From NCBI GenBank assembly GCA_037139415.1, contig JBAXGN010000068.1, forward strand, positions 1 to 36,444: DNA of 36,444 nucleotides, read 5' to 3'. The notes beneath the pieces are model-generated. The model saw nothing but the letters and a program-made list of their open reading frames with translations. It made no database searches and was not told the origin of the DNA. The position numbers were made by a program, and so were the translations under genes. Below are positions 1 through 9,313 of this stretch, one piece after another. This DNA is from Verrucomicrobiota bacterium. GTDB lineage: Bacteria > Verrucomicrobiota > Verrucomicrobiia > Limisphaerales > Fontisphaeraceae. Every line of letters begins with the position of its first letter. Position 1 is the stretch's first letter.

Positions 1-71
1 GGCTTTCAGCTTTCGCGTTTTTAGCATGTTTCGCGGTTTAAATTCCTCGCCCGCTCCAACTACTTACTCCA

Positions 72-236
72 AGCTTCTATCTTCTTCAGTTATATTTTTC
101 TGCCCGAAAATATTTCTGCAAAAGTTGGCTTCGGCCTTCGGTCTTGGCATCTTCTGGTCTTAATTTTTTTTGCCAGTAAATTTTTTTGCCATGTCCGGCT
201 TCCCATTTTTATGCCGGTTCATTTTTCTGCAAAAGT
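72..236. repeat. Direct repeat copy A (~160 bp, AT-rich)
   Basis: This segment is nearly identical to 493-649. The last ~45 bases of each copy, from ATGTCCGGCTTCCC to CTGCAAAAGT, appear identical, with a 413-base offset. The offset grows to 420 at the left end because copy A carries a 7-base tandem duplication (TTCGGCC) near 130. Both copies contain ATTTTTCTGC motifs, and copy B contains a near-palindromic TTTCTGCCCAGAAA. It looks like a dispersed non-coding repeat rather than an insertion sequence, since no transposase or terminal repeats are visible. Confidence 0.85.
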
Positions 237-400
237 TCTTTCGGATCTCCGTTTTCGTGCTTCGGACTTGTTCCATCCTGTCCATCTTGTTCCATCCTGT
301 CTTCGTGTAACTCCTGGCTTCTGGCTCCTGACGAATTCTCCTCCCGGAGGGAACCACTTTCGCGGAACTCATGTTATTCTGATCCCATGAATGACATAAA

Positions 401-435
401 CATAAGTCCGAAGCCCGAATATCGAACTCCGAAAT
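401..435. repeat. TCCGAA-type short repeat (intergenic)
   Basis: Degenerate tandem of TCCGAA/CCCGAA units about 8-12 bases apart. The same kind of unit occurs, better preserved, inside mfd at 1788-1820, and a short inverse-orientation trace (TTCGGATTTCGGG) lies at about 26384-26396. It appears to be a genome-wide low-complexity repeat, which is inference from three local copies. Confidence 0.6.
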
Positions 436-492
436 GGCGGTCTCCTTGCGCGTCAATTCGCGTGCTTCGCGGGCTGGCATCTTCTGTCTTCC

Positions 493-649
493 AGCATCTA
501 TCTTCTGGTATTGATTTTTCTGCCCAGAAATTTTTCTGCAAAAGTTGTCTTCGGTCTTGGCATCTTCTGGTCTTAATTTCTTTTGCCAGTAAATTTTTCT
601 GCCATGTCCGGCTTCCCATTTTTATGCCGGTTCATTTTTCTGCAAAAGT
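493..649. repeat. Direct repeat copy B (~157 bp, AT-rich)
   Basis: Second copy of the element at 72-236. It is preceded at about 448-475 by a stretch rich in ATTCGCG/TTCGCG. A similar ATTCGCG stretch occurs at the right edge of the window, also next to a degenerate TTTTTCTG element, so the two motifs seem to travel together. Confidence 0.85.
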
Positions 650-670
650 CAGCATTCGGTTTTCTACTCT

Positions 671-746
671 TGTGATAAAAAACTCATTTCATCACAAAAA
701 CATCACATTTTGTGATAAAAAATCTATTTATCACAATTTCATCACA
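671..746. promoter_or_regulatory. TGTGAT/ATCACA cluster with perfect inverted repeat
   Basis: Six copies of TGTGAT or its complement occur in 76 bases: TGTGAT at 671 and 711, ATCACA at 691, 702, 730 and 741. The copies at 711 and 730 lie in a perfect 10-bp inverted repeat, TTGTGATAAA (710-719) and TTTATCACAA (727-736), with a 7-base spacer. The arms are too far apart for a classical CRP site (TGTGA-N6-TCACA); here 15 bases separate TGTGA and TCACA. It could be an operator array or a hairpin ahead of mfd. The role is unknown. Confidence 0.45.
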
Positions 747-760
747 ATTCCCTGGTTTCA

Positions 761-796
761 CTAAAAAAGCCGACGCCGCTGAACGTGAGTCGGCGC
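761..796 (-). terminator. Possible minus-strand hairpin with T-tract
   Basis: GCCGAC (769-774) and GTCGGC (789-794) are complementary and enclose a 14-base loop. Read on the minus strand, the stem is followed by a run of six T (from AAAAAA at 763-768). The stem is short and no minus-strand gene ends here, so it may be a relic or chance. Confidence 0.25.
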
Positions 797-866
797 AAAC
801 GAATCAACCCACTCTGCCCACCTCGTATTATTCGTAACGCACCAACGCGCTGGATGCAGCCCTGTT

Positions 867-3800
867 TTGCTGGTCTCCCCAATTTTTTCGTGTTTATTCC
901 TGCCGGTTTCCGGGTATATTTGGCGTTGCTTGGCGTCGTTTCCAGAGCCGGTGGCGGCAGAGAACCTGCTGGCCAGAGTGTTGACTGCTCCCGCGATACA
1001 GGATTTGCCTGCGCGTGTGGAGAAGGGTGGGCTTTTGTCGTTGGATACCGTGCATCCTGCCGCCCAGCCGTTTTTGACCATACTGCTGAAGCGGTTGTTG
1101 CCCAATCGCCCGGTGGTGGTAGTGACGGAGGGCTTAAAGGCGCAGGAGATCATGCATCAGGATGTGATAACCTTGCTGGGCACCTGCGCTCCTGCCCTGG
1201 GAAATCAGGGAAATATAGCGCCCGCCGCGTCGGTGCTGTTTTATCCGGCGTGGGAGATGTTGCCGCATGAAGCGAAGCTGCCCCATGCGGATGTCATCAG
1301 CGAACGCCTGGAATCGCTCCTGTCGCTGATGACGCTTTCATCCGGCATTGGCAAGGGGGTTCCGCTGCTGGTGACGTGCGTGACGGCGCTCTTGCAGCGC
1401 ACGTTTCCACCGGAGTATTTGCGGCAGAACACGCGCATTCTCCGCCGGGGTGACCGCATGGAGCCGTTGGACTTGATTGAGTGGCTTGAAACACAAGGGT
1501 ACGAACCGGAAGTGCAGGTGAGTCATAAGGGGGAATTGGCGTTGCGCGGCGGCATCGTGGATGTGTATCCGCTCACGAGTCCCTGGCCGGTGCGCCTGGA
1601 ATTCTTTGGCGATGAACTGGAATCCTTGCGGTATTTCGATCCGCACACGCAAATTTCGCGTGAACCGGTTGAGGCGATCAGCCTGCCACCTGCCGGTGAG
1701 CTGGGGGTGATCAAGCAGTTGGTGCGGCAGGAGAATCCAAGCCCGGTTGCGCCTATTCCGGGTAGCACCCCAGACAAGGCGGCGGACAATTCCGAAATCC
1801 GAATTCCGAAATCCGAAATCGCCGGGGGACGTCTCCTTGCCTCGACGGCTACGCGGGCAGGGCTGGCCACGCTGCTGGATTATCTGCCGCCGGAAACGGT
1901 GTTTGTGCTGTGCGAACCGGAAACGCTTGATACGCACGCCGGGCATTATCAATCGCAGGTGCCCGCCGGAGATCCCTTCTTTCTATCCTGGGACGCTTTT
2001 CGCGCCCAATTGACGGCGCGCGGCATGACGATGCTAGAGTTGCGGCATGATGCGGCCAACTTTCAGGACGTGGTGATCGCAGTCGGGGATTCGGCATCTG
2101 CTTCCGCAGTTTTGCCCGAACAACCGCCGGACTTGTTCTTTGAATCGCTGGATGCCTATCGTCCGGTGAGTTCATCCGCGCCCGAGGCTGCGGTGGCGGA
2201 GACGCAACGCAAGGAGTTCTTCCAACAATTGCACCGGTGGCTGCGCCAGGGATATGCGGTGCATGTGTTTTGCAACAACGCCGGGGAACGCCAGCGTTTT
2301 GATGAAATCTGGCGGGAACTGGGGCTGGCGGAAACCGATGACGTGCGTCCTGCCACGCACCTTGGTGCGCTGGCACGCGGGTTTTTGTTTGAGGCGGCGC
2401 GCGTGGTGGTAGTGACGGATGCCGAGGTCTTTGGCCGTTACAAGGTGCAGCGTCCGCGCCGGCTCAAGTCGCCCCATGCCGCGGTGATGCGGTCGGCGCT
2501 GGATATTGATTTCACGGAGTTCGAGGAGGGCGACTACGTGGTACACTTGCAACATGGCATCGGACGGTTCGCCGGGTTGAAGACGCTGGAATCGTCGCCA
2601 ACGCGCGCGGACAGCAAACGGGTGACCAGCACATTCACGGAAGAATGCCTGGCCATCGAATATGCGCCCGCTACTCCGGGGCAATCGCCGCCTGTATTAT
2701 ATGTGCCGGTCAGCGAGGCGCATCTGGTCAGCAAATACGTTGGCGCCGGCAAGGCGCGGCCTCCATTGAACATGCTGGGAGGGACGCGCTGGGCCAAGAC
2801 CAAATCGCAGGCCGAGCATGCGGTGCGGGATATGGCTGCCGGCATGTTGTCCATTCAGGCGGCCCGGGAGACCCAGGCGGGGTATGCGTATCCGCTGGAT
2901 ACGCCCTGGCAACGGGAGTTCGAGAGCGCCTTTCTCTATGAAGAGACGCCGGATCAATTGCAGGCCATTGCCGAGACCAAGCGGGATCTTGAGGTGGCCC
3001 GGCCCATGGACCGCCTGATTTGCGGGGATGTCGGCTTCGGCAAGACCGAGGTGGCGATCCGCGCCGCGTTCAAAGCCGTGATGAGCGGCAAGCAGGTGGC
3101 GGTGCTGGTGCCGACCACGGTGCTGGCCCAGCAGCATTTCAACACCTTCCGCGAGCGCATGGCGGATTATCCGGTGCGGGTGGAATTGCTCTCGCGCTAC
3201 CGCACGCGGCGTGAGCAGACGCGCGTGATGGAGCAGTTGGCCACGGGCGGGGTGGATGTGGTCGTCGGGACGCACCGGTTGGTGCAAAGTGATATTGTTT
3301 TCAAGGACCTTGGGCTGGTGGTAGTGGATGAGGAGCAACGCTTTGGTGTCCTGCACAAGGAAAAGCTAAAGCGGCTGCGTACCATGGTGGATGTGCTCAC
3401 CCTTAGCGCCACGCCGATTCCGCGCACGCTGTACTTGGCGCTGACGGGTGCGCGCGACATGAGCAAGATTGAAACCCCGCCGCAGGATCGCCTGCCGGTT
3501 GAGACCGTTGTGGCGCAATACGACGAGCGCTTGGTGCGCGATGTTATCCAGCGGGAACTTAACCGGGAGGGCCAGGTCTTTTACCTGCATAACCGCGTCT
3601 TTGACATCGAATCCGTCGCGCAACGGCTCAAGCAACTGCTGCCCAAGGCCCGGATCGTGGTCGGGCACGGGCAGATGGAGGCGGATGACCTGGAAGATGT
3701 CATGACCCAGTTCGTCAACGGCGAAGCCGATGTGCTGGTTTCTACCACCATCATTGAAAGCGGGCTGGATATCCCCAACGCCAACACCATCATCATTGAT

Positions 3801-4667
3801 CGCGCCGACCGCTTCGGCCTGAGTGATCTGTACCAGTTGCGCGGACGGGTGGGACGCTATAAACACCAGGCGTATGCGTACCTCCTATTGCCGCGCCACG
3901 CGACCCTCTTGAGTGATGCGCGCAAGCGCATCAGCGCCATCCGGCAATATTCCAAGCTGGGCAGCGGCTTCAAGATTGCCATGCGCGATCTCGAGATTCG
4001 CGGTGCGGGCAACCTGCTGGGATCGCAGCAGAGCGGGCACATCGCCGCCGTGGGCTTTGATCTCTACTGCCAGTTATTAAAGCAAAGCGTTGCCAAGCTG
4101 AAAGGGGAACCGGTTAAGCCACGTTTGGAAGTGGTGGCGCGCATTGATTTCCTGGCACTCAGCCCTGGCGAGGAGGGACAGGCTGAACCTGTTCGCCGCG
4201 CGCGCTCCAAGGCGGATGACCTGCCCGTGAACATCCCGCGCGAGGTGGCCACGTTTGTGGCGCGCGATGAAGTGGTGGAAATGGAACAACCGGTGATGGT
4301 TCCGCGTAACCCCGGCAAGACGCCGGCATATCTGCCGCTGGATTATATTCGCGAATCCAAGCTGCGCATTGAGGCTTACCGGAAACTGGCGGAGATCACC
4401 AACCAGACCGATTTGGAACAGTTGCGCAAGGAATGGCGAGATCGGTTTGGTCCCGCGCCCGAGGCGGTTGAATTGCTGTTGCTGCTGCACGAACTCAAAT
4501 TGCGCGCGGCGGAAAAGAACATCACCATCATTGAAACCCGCGAGGATAAGCTGATGCTGACCCGCAACAACGATTACATTACCGCTGGCAGTCGCTTCCC
4601 GCGCTTGGAGAAACGCAGCGCCAAGGCGCGCTTGAATGAGATCAAGCGTTGGTTGGGGTTGGTATGA
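867..4667 (+). CDS. mfd: Transcription-repair coupling factor Mfd
   Basis: Mfd is a cytoplasmic ATP-dependent DNA translocase that removes stalled RNA polymerase from lesions and recruits UvrA. The order is visible: a UvrB-like N-terminal region (about residues 45-290 and 325-530), a CarD-like RNA-polymerase-interacting domain beginning at about 548 ([16 protein letters not shown]), a helicase core with Walker A GDVGFGKT (720-727) and DEEQ (821-824), helicase motif QLRGRVGR near 990, and a C-terminal TRCF domain ending in KRWLGLV. The start is uncertain. TTG 867 gives 1266 aa, longer than the usual ~1150. In-frame TTG 930, GTG 951 and GTG 978 are alternatives, and none has a clear Shine-Dalgarno sequence. 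Residues ~308-318 are encoded by an intergenic-type repeat. Identity is very secure; the N-terminus is not. Confidence 0.95.
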   Translation: MLVSPIFSCLFLPVSGYIWRCLASFPEPVAAENLLARVLTAPAIQDLPARVEKGGLLSLDTVHPAAQPFLTILLKRLLPNRPVVVVTEGLKAQEIMHQDVITLLGTCAPALGNQGNIAPAASVLFYPAWEMLPHEAKLPHADVISERLESLLSLMTLSSGIGKGVPLLVTCVTALLQRTFPPEYLRQNTRILRRGDRMEPLDLIEWLETQGYEPEVQVSHKGELALRGGIVDVYPLTSPWPVRLEFFGDELESLRYFDPHTQISREPVEAISLPPAGELGVIKQLVRQENPSPVAPIPGSTPDKAADNSEIRIPKSEIAGGRLLASTATRAGLATLLDYLPPETVFVLCEPETLDTHAGHYQSQVPAGDPFFLSWDAFRAQLTARGMTMLELRHDAANFQDVVIAVGDSASASAVLPEQPPDLFFESLDAYRPVSSSAPEAAVAETQRKEFFQQLHRWLRQGYAVHVFCNNAGERQRFDEIWRELGLAETDDVRPATHLGALARGFLFEAARVVVVTDAEVFGRYKVQRPRRLKSPHAAVMRSALDIDFTEFEEGDYVVHLQHGIGRFAGLKTLESSPTRADSKRVTSTFTEECLAIEYAPATPGQSPPVLYVPVSEAHLVSKYVGAGKARPPLNMLGGTRWAKTKSQAEHAVRDMAAGMLSIQAARETQAGYAYPLDTPWQREFESAFLYEETPDQLQAIAETKRDLEVARPMDRLICGDVGFGKTEVAIRAAFKAVMSGKQVAVLVPTTVLAQQHFNTFRERMADYPVRVELLSRYRTRREQTRVMEQLATGGVDVVVGTHRLVQSDIVFKDLGLVVVDEEQRFGVLHKEKLKRLRTMVDVLTLSATPIPRTLYLALTGARDMSKIETPPQDRLPVETVVAQYDERLVRDVIQRELNREGQVFYLHNRVFDIESVAQRLKQLLPKARIVVGHGQMEADDLEDVMTQFVNGEADVLVSTTIIESGLDIPNANTIIIDRADRFGLSDLYQLRGRVGRYKHQAYAYLLLPRHATLLSDARKRISAIRQYSKLGSGFKIAMRDLEIRGAGNLLGSQQSGHIAAVGFDLYCQLLKQSVAKLKGEPVKPRLEVVARIDFLALSPGEEGQAEPVRRARSKADDLPVNIPREVATFVARDEVVEMEQPVMVPRNPGKTPAYLPLDYIRESKLRIEAYRKLAEITNQTDLEQLRKEWRDRFGPAPEAVELLLLLHELKLRAAEKNITIIETREDKLMLTRNNDYITAGSRFPRLEKRSAKARLNEIKRWLGLV
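1788..1820. repeat. TCCGAA-type repeat inside mfd
   Basis: Three TTCCGAAATCC/ATCCGAA-like units lie in tandem inside the mfd reading frame, read as [12 protein letters not shown]. The length keeps the frame. The unit matches the intergenic TCCGAA repeat near 401. It lies in a Pro/Ala/Asp-rich stretch that interrupts the UvrB-like N-terminal region, which is consistent with a tolerated surface-loop insertion. Confidence 0.75.
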
Positions 4668-4744
4668 TGTAAAGTACGAGCACTAAACGCCTTCTGCGCC
4701 CAAATGCGGCACCTGGCGGTGGTGAAAAAACTTTATGAAACGGC

Positions 4745-4773
4745 TTGACCTTTAGCCGGTTGCCCGGCTTAAT
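4745..4773 (+). promoter_or_regulatory. Candidate sigma-70-type promoter for mreB operon
   Basis: TTGACC (4745-4750), a 17-base spacer and CTTAAT (4768-4773) lie about 30 bases before the mreB ATG. The -35 is good and the -10 imperfect. It sits in the 135-base gap after mfd, where an operon promoter would be expected. Prediction only. Confidence 0.4.
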
Positions 4774-4802
4774 CACTTTTTGAGCGTTGTGAAGTTTCGT
4801 GC

Positions 4803-5831
4803 ATGTTAGCGCAAATTAAAAGCCTGTTTTCCAACGATATTGGAATTGATCTCGGGACGGCCAACACCTTGGTGTATGTCCGGGATCAGGGTATTGTATT
4901 ACGGGAGCCTTCGGTGGTCGCCATTGAGGCGGGCACGACCAATGTGCTGGCGGTGGGGTTGGAGGCCAAACGGATGTTGGGCCGCACCCCTGGCAATATT
5001 ATCGCCATCCGTCCGATGAAGGACGGGGTGATCGCCGAGTTTGAAATTACCGAGGCGATGCTGCGGCATTTTATTCAGAAGGTGCATTACCGTAAATTGA
5101 TCGCCCCCCGGGTGGTCATTGCCGTGCCGTCGGGGATTACAGAAGTTGAAAAACGGGCGGTGCGCGATTCGGCGACCCATGCCGGAGCGCGCGAGGTGTA
5201 CTTGATTGAGCAGCCGATGGCGTCCGCCATCGGGGTGGGTTTACCGGTACATGAGCCTGCGGGCAACATGATCGTGGATATTGGTGGCGGCACCTGTGAA
5301 ATCGCGATCATCTCCCTGGCCGGTATTGTCTTTAGCCGTAGCCTGAGGGTGGGCGGAGACGAGTTTGACGATGCCATCATGGCACACATGAAACGAGCTT
5401 ACAACCTCATGATTGGCGAACGCACAGCGGAGGAAATCAAAATTAAGATTGGTTCCGCATTTCCGCTGGAGCAAGAATTAACCTTGGAAGTGAAGGGCCG
5501 GGATCAGAGCGCGGGGTTGCCCAAAACAATCACCATCCGCTCGCAAGAAATCCGCGAGGCCCTGCAAGAGCCGCTTCGGAATATTCTGGAAAGCATCCGT
5601 ATCACGCTGGAACGGTGTCCGCCTGAATTGTCCGCCGACTTGGTGGATCGGGGCATCGTGGTGGCGGGGGGCGGAGCGCTATTGCGCGGCATTGACCGTT
5701 TGATTTCGGAAGAGACCGGTTTGCCGGTACATATTGCGGATGACCCGTTGAGCGCCGTGGCTGAAGGCACGGGCCGGGTCTTGCAGGAGATCAATTTCCT
5801 GAAACGCGTGACTTCGCAAGCTAAAGGTTAG
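4803..5831 (+). CDS. mreB: Rod shape-determining protein MreB
   Basis: MreB is a bacterial actin homologue that forms membrane-associated filaments and directs lateral cell-wall synthesis with MreC, MreD, RodA and PBP2. The 342-aa length is typical. ATP-site signatures are visible: DLGTANT from residue 16 (phosphate 1), [12 protein letters not shown] from residue 159 (phosphate 2), and GGGALLRGI near 295 (adenosine). The N-terminus [18 protein letters not shown] is standard for the family, supporting the ATG at 4803. It is the first gene of a six-gene plus-strand cluster and is followed after 21 bases by mreC. Confidence 0.97.
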   Translation: MLAQIKSLFSNDIGIDLGTANTLVYVRDQGIVLREPSVVAIEAGTTNVLAVGLEAKRMLGRTPGNIIAIRPMKDGVIAEFEITEAMLRHFIQKVHYRKLIAPRVVIAVPSGITEVEKRAVRDSATHAGAREVYLIEQPMASAIGVGLPVHEPAGNMIVDIGGGTCEIAIISLAGIVFSRSLRVGGDEFDDAIMAHMKRAYNLMIGERTAEEIKIKIGSAFPLEQELTLEVKGRDQSAGLPKTITIRSQEIREALQEPLRNILESIRITLERCPPELSADLVDRGIVVAGGGALLRGIDRLISEETGLPVHIADDPLSAVAEGTGRVLQEINFLKRVTSQAKG

Positions 5832-5852
5832 TGGCGTTCGCCCCACGGAATC

Positions 5853-6665
5853 GTGGTGGCGATGTATTTAAATAAACACGTTTGGATTTTTGGCAGCACT
5901 GTGGCACTGGCATTGGTTGTTCTCAACCTGCCGGAACGGGTGGCGAATCGCTTTAAACTGGCCATGGGCGGCCTCTTCTTACCTCTTTTAGGCATCTCTC
6001 AAACCTCCGGGCGCGTTGCCGAAACTCTCGGTAATTCTGTAATTCCACGCGCCGACCTCCTCCGGGAAATGGATCAATTGCGGCGCGAAAACCAGTCGCT
6101 ACGCTTTCAACTCACTCAGACCCAGGAAACCGTGCGGGAGAATGAACGCTTGCGCCAGCAGATTGGCTGGCAGCGGCAGACCGGATGGAAACTGAAACCG
6201 GTCCGGGTCATTGGCCGCGATCCCGCCAACTGGTGGCGCACGGTTACCATTGATGCCGGTTCGGATCAAGGGGTATGCGATAACGCGGCCATTCTGACGG
6301 AGGAGGGCTTGATTGGCCGGGTTTCCGAACTGCATTCCAGCAGTGCCCGGGTGGTTTTGCTGGGCGATCCCAAGTGCCGGGTGGCCGCCGCCGTGCCCGA
6401 GGCCAAGGATAGCGGAATCATTTCCCCGGGACCAGCGGGTATCTGGGATCATCAATTCGTCACCTTGGGCTACCTGTCGCGCGGCGCGGAATTGCGCCCC
6501 GGCCAGCGGGTATTCACCAGCGGTATGGGCGGCATTTTCCATCGTGGCATTCCCATCGGGCAGATTTTGGATATCCATAGCGTGGACGGACTGTACATGG
6601 AGGCGCGGGTCAAATTGGCAGCCAATCTGAGTGCTTTGGATGAAGTCTGGGTATGGATGCAATGA
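5853..6665 (+). CDS. mreC: Rod shape-determining protein MreC
   Basis: MreC is a bitopic inner-membrane protein whose periplasmic part activates PBP2/RodA. Visible parts are an N-terminal membrane segment (about residues 9-25), a periplasmic coiled coil rich in Leu/Glu/Gln/Arg (about 70-110), and the MreC beta-domain with VRVIGRDPANWWRTVTIDAG near 117 and the G-rich TSGMGGIFHRGIPIGQI region near 225. The 270-aa length is normal. The start could be GTG 5853, GTG 5856 or ATG 5862; none has a strong ribosome-binding site, and the ATG gives a more usual N-terminus (MYLNKHVWIFG). It sits between mreB and mreD, as in most rod-shaped bacteria. Confidence 0.93.
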   Translation: MVAMYLNKHVWIFGSTVALALVVLNLPERVANRFKLAMGGLFLPLLGISQTSGRVAETLGNSVIPRADLLREMDQLRRENQSLRFQLTQTQETVRENERLRQQIGWQRQTGWKLKPVRVIGRDPANWWRTVTIDAGSDQGVCDNAAILTEEGLIGRVSELHSSSARVVLLGDPKCRVAAAVPEAKDSGIISPGPAGIWDHQFVTLGYLSRGAELRPGQRVFTSGMGGIFHRGIPIGQILDIHSVDGLYMEARVKLAANLSALDEVWVWMQ

Positions 6666-6719
6666 AGCAATTATGATGAGGAACACAATCTATAACAGAA
6701 AGGGTGATCGGCGGACGGC

Positions 6720-7271
6720 ATGAGTTGGGCCACTCCCATATTAATTCTGCTGGCCGCCTATCTGGCGGTGTTTGTGGAAACTGCGTTTGAGTTGCCGCGG
6801 CATTTGCTGGGTACGCAGGTGGATTTGCTGCCGGGCCTGATGGTTTATGCGGCCTTGTCCGCAGGGCCGGGAACAATTGCGATGCTGGCCTGCCTGGGTG
6901 GGTTGTGCTTTGACGCGTTTTCCGCGAATCCCGGGGGCATTTCGATTCTACCGTTGCTGGTGATCGGGTGGCTGATTCAACGCAAGAAACGGCTGTTGTT
7001 GCGGGACGAGGTGTTTGCGCAAGTTGTGCTGGGCCTGTTTGCCAGCGCGGCCATGCCCGCCATGGTGGCGCTTTCGCTGGGAGGCATTGGAGAAACGCCT
7101 TTGGTGGGATGGGTCACACTGTGGCAATGGACGGTGATGACCTTGGTGGGAGCCGCGTCTACGCCTCTGTGGTTCAAACTGTTGGACGCCCTCAATGACG
7201 CCATCACTTATCCGCTGTCCAAAACCCAGGCGTTTCGCAGTGATCGGCAAATAAAGCGAGGGCGCACCTGA
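6720..7271 (+). CDS. mreD: Rod shape-determining protein MreD
   Basis: A 183-aa, strongly hydrophobic protein with about five predicted membrane segments, the size and character of MreD. The sequence itself is poorly conserved in this family, so the assignment leans on hydrophobicity, size and position between mreC and the PBP2 gene. MreD is an inner-membrane partner of MreC in the elongasome. A 54-base gap separates it from mreC and contains AAAGGG about 15 bases before the ATG. The stop is followed two bases later by the PBP2 start, indicating co-transcription. Confidence 0.85.
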   Translation: MSWATPILILLAAYLAVFVETAFELPRHLLGTQVDLLPGLMVYAALSAGPGTIAMLACLGGLCFDAFSANPGGISILPLLVIGWLIQRKKRLLLRDEVFAQVVLGLFASAAMPAMVALSLGGIGETPLVGWVTLWQWTVMTLVGAASTPLWFKLLDALNDAITYPLSKTQAFRSDRQIKRGRT

Positions 7272-7273
7272 CC

Positions 7274-9313
7274 ATGCTGCTATTTGAACATTGGATCGGA
7301 AATGACCGGCATCTGCGGATGTTGCTGGTCCTGGTGTGCGCCGGGTTGGGGATCCTGACCGGCGGTTTGTGGTATGTGCAAGTGGTGGCGGGCAAACGGT
7401 ACATGGATGATCAGATCGCCCAGTCATTCCGCACCGTGCGCACCCCGGCGGTGCGTGGGAAAATCCTGGATCGCAACGGGCAGGCGCTCGCCGAGAACCG
7501 GCCTTGCTATAATGTCAGCGCCTACCTGGAGGAGTTCAGTCGGCGGTTTCAAACCCGGTATACCCCGGCTTTGGTGCAGGAATCGGCCCGCGTGCGCCAG
7601 GCGTACAATCGCAAGCTTACCCGCGAGGAACGGACGCGGGTGGCGCAGGAGACCCGCTATTTGGTGACCAGTAACGCCGCGCATGGACTCGGTTTGTTGT
7701 TGAGCCAGCCGGTGACCTTGAGCCCGCGGGATTTTCAGGAGCATTATGACCAACGACTCGCGTTGCCGCTGCCGGTGATGCGGGATTTGAATGCGGAGCA
7801 GATTGCGCGCCTGCAAGAGCAAACCGGGGTGCCGCCGGGGTTGGACCTTGTGGTGCAACCGCTGCGCATTTATCCCCGCCAATCCGTCGGTGCGCACATT
7901 GTGGGCTATCTCACCAAGGATGACACCTCGAGGGAAGGTGAGGAGTCTTTCTTCAACTACCGGCTGCCCGATTTCAAAGGCGTGGTGGGCATTGAATCGT
8001 ATTTCGATGATGAGTTACGCGGCAAGGCGGGCGCCAAATCGGTGCTCGTCAACAGCTTGGGCTACCGGCAGTCGGAAAACATCTGGTCGGCGTCCGAGCC
8101 GGGCCGGAATGTGGTATTGACGATTGATCTGCCGCTGCAAGAGGCCGCCGAAAAGGCCTTGCGCAAGGCGCCGCGCCATGCCGGCGAGGTAACGCGCGGC
8201 GCCGTGGTGGTGATGGATGTGCATAGCGGGGATATTTACGCGCTGGCCTCCTCGCCCGCGTTTGATCCCAACCGATTCATTCCATCCATTACGCATGAGG
8301 TGATGAATGAATTGAACGATCCGGAGCAGCGCCCCCTCATCAACCGCGCCACCCAGGAACGCTACGCGCCCGGTTCGATCTTCAAGATTGTCACGGCCCT
8401 GGCCGGCCTGGAAACCGGGGTGCTGAATCCCACCAACATCTTTTACAGCCCGGGCGTCTATCGTGCATCCGAGCACAGCCGTCCCATTGAGGATACCGCG
8501 CCGGCCGGCAATTACGATTTCAAGCGCGCCTTTAAATTATCCAGCAATACGTATTTTATTCACTACGGGATGCTGGCCGGGGTGACCAATATTTTTGACA
8601 TGGGGCACCGTTTCTTTTTGGGGCAGCGGGTGGATATTCCCACCCTGCAGAGCGACAGCGGGATTTTTCCCAATTTGGATCTCCTGCTCAAATGGCGCCT
8701 GCATGGCAGCCCGTGGAATGATGGTGACACCGCCAACCTGTGCATCGGCCAGGGCCGGCTGGCGGTGAATCCCGTGCAGATGGCGGTGATGACCGCCGCG
8801 ATTGCCAATGGCGGCACCGTGTTCTGGCCACGGCTGGTCCAGCGAATTGAATCGGCGGATCCGATGGGGGGCGAGGCGGATACGAAAATCTTCCCGGTGC
8901 GCCGGCGCGGTGAACTCAACGTGAAGCCGCAGCACTTGCAAATTATTCGCGAGGCGATGCTGGCCGACGTGGAAGACCCGGATGGGACAGGGCGGCAGGC
9001 GGCGGTGCATGGTTTGCGCTTGGGGGGCAAGACCGGCACGGCGGAAGTGAAACACATTGATGAACTCACCGGCAAAAATACCTGGTTCGTCGCCTTTGCC
9101 CCGTATGAGAATCCCAAGTATGCCGTGGTGGTGATGGTGGAGCAGGGCTCCTCGGGTGGCGGTACCTGCGCCCCGGTGGCGCGCGATATTTTTGAAGCGA
9201 TTTTGAAACGAAGCCAGATGCGCTCGCATGATGCGTCGGAACGCGTTGCTGCCGGGAATCCACCCGCCGACCATTTGCCGGGAAATACTCTTTTGTCCGC
9301 CGCGCCGCTATGA
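7274..9313 (+). CDS. mrdA: Penicillin-binding protein 2 (elongation-specific transpeptidase)
   Basis: A class B PBP that cross-links peptidoglycan in the periplasm during cell elongation, in complex with RodA. It has one N-terminal membrane segment (about residues 15-38), a PBP dimer/pedestal domain (about 50-280) and a transpeptidase domain. All three active-site motifs are present: SIFK with nucleophile S368 and K371, SSN at 423-425, and KTGT from K586. The 679-aa length fits PBP2, with a slightly long Ala/Pro-rich tail. The ATG lies two bases after the mreD stop, and its own stop overlaps the rodA start (ATGA), so translation is likely coupled. Class-B assignment is secure; PBP2 rather than FtsI rests on context. 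Confidence 0.95.
   Translation: MLLFEHWIGNDRHLRMLLVLVCAGLGILTGGLWYVQVVAGKRYMDDQIAQSFRTVRTPAVRGKILDRNGQALAENRPCYNVSAYLEEFSRRFQTRYTPALVQESARVRQAYNRKLTREERTRVAQETRYLVTSNAAHGLGLLLSQPVTLSPRDFQEHYDQRLALPLPVMRDLNAEQIARLQEQTGVPPGLDLVVQPLRIYPRQSVGAHIVGYLTKDDTSREGEESFFNYRLPDFKGVVGIESYFDDELRGKAGAKSVLVNSLGYRQSENIWSASEPGRNVVLTIDLPLQEAAEKALRKAPRHAGEVTRGAVVVMDVHSGDIYALASSPAFDPNRFIPSITHEVMNELNDPEQRPLINRATQERYAPGSIFKIVTALAGLETGVLNPTNIFYSPGVYRASEHSRPIEDTAPAGNYDFKRAFKLSSNTYFIHYGMLAGVTNIFDMGHRFFLGQRVDIPTLQSDSGIFPNLDLLLKWRLHGSPWNDGDTANLCIGQGRLAVNPVQMAVMTAAIANGGTVFWPRLVQRIESADPMGGEADTKIFPVRRRGELNVKPQHLQIIREAMLADVEDPDGTGRQAAVHGLRLGGKTGTAEVKHIDELTGKNTWFVAFAPYENPKYAVVVMVEQGSSGGGTCAPVARDIFEAILKRSQMRSHDASERVAAGNPPADHLPGNTLLSAAPL

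Larger units (their letters stand above)
1..866. other. Gene-free repeat-rich region upstream of mfd
   Basis: No convincing gene is seen here. The longest open frame (186-764, plus) is a translation of AT-rich repeats: it runs straight through one copy of the duplicated element, has no ribosome-binding site and resembles no protein family I know. The region contains a long direct repeat (72-236 and 493-649), six exact copies of ATTTTTCTGC (94, 221, 514, 530, 593, 634), a TCCGAA-type repeat near 401-435, and a TGTGAT/ATCACA cluster (671-746). It probably holds the mfd promoter, but no clear -35/-10 pair could be assigned. Confidence 0.7.

Noticed and set aside
711-735. CRP-type binding site (TGTGA...TCACA)
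   Set aside because: The half-sites are 15 bases apart instead of the 6 required, so a classical CRP/FNR site is not supported.
186-764. 192-codon open frame on the plus strand
   Set aside because: It is a translation of the duplicated AT-rich repeat with no ribosome-binding site and no protein family resemblance; Phe/Ser/Cys-rich composition reflects the DNA repeats.
761-1153. 130-codon minus-strand frame at the mfd 5' end
   Set aside because: It overlaps mfd in antisense, shows no family motif, and runs into the small hairpin region; a shadow of mfd.
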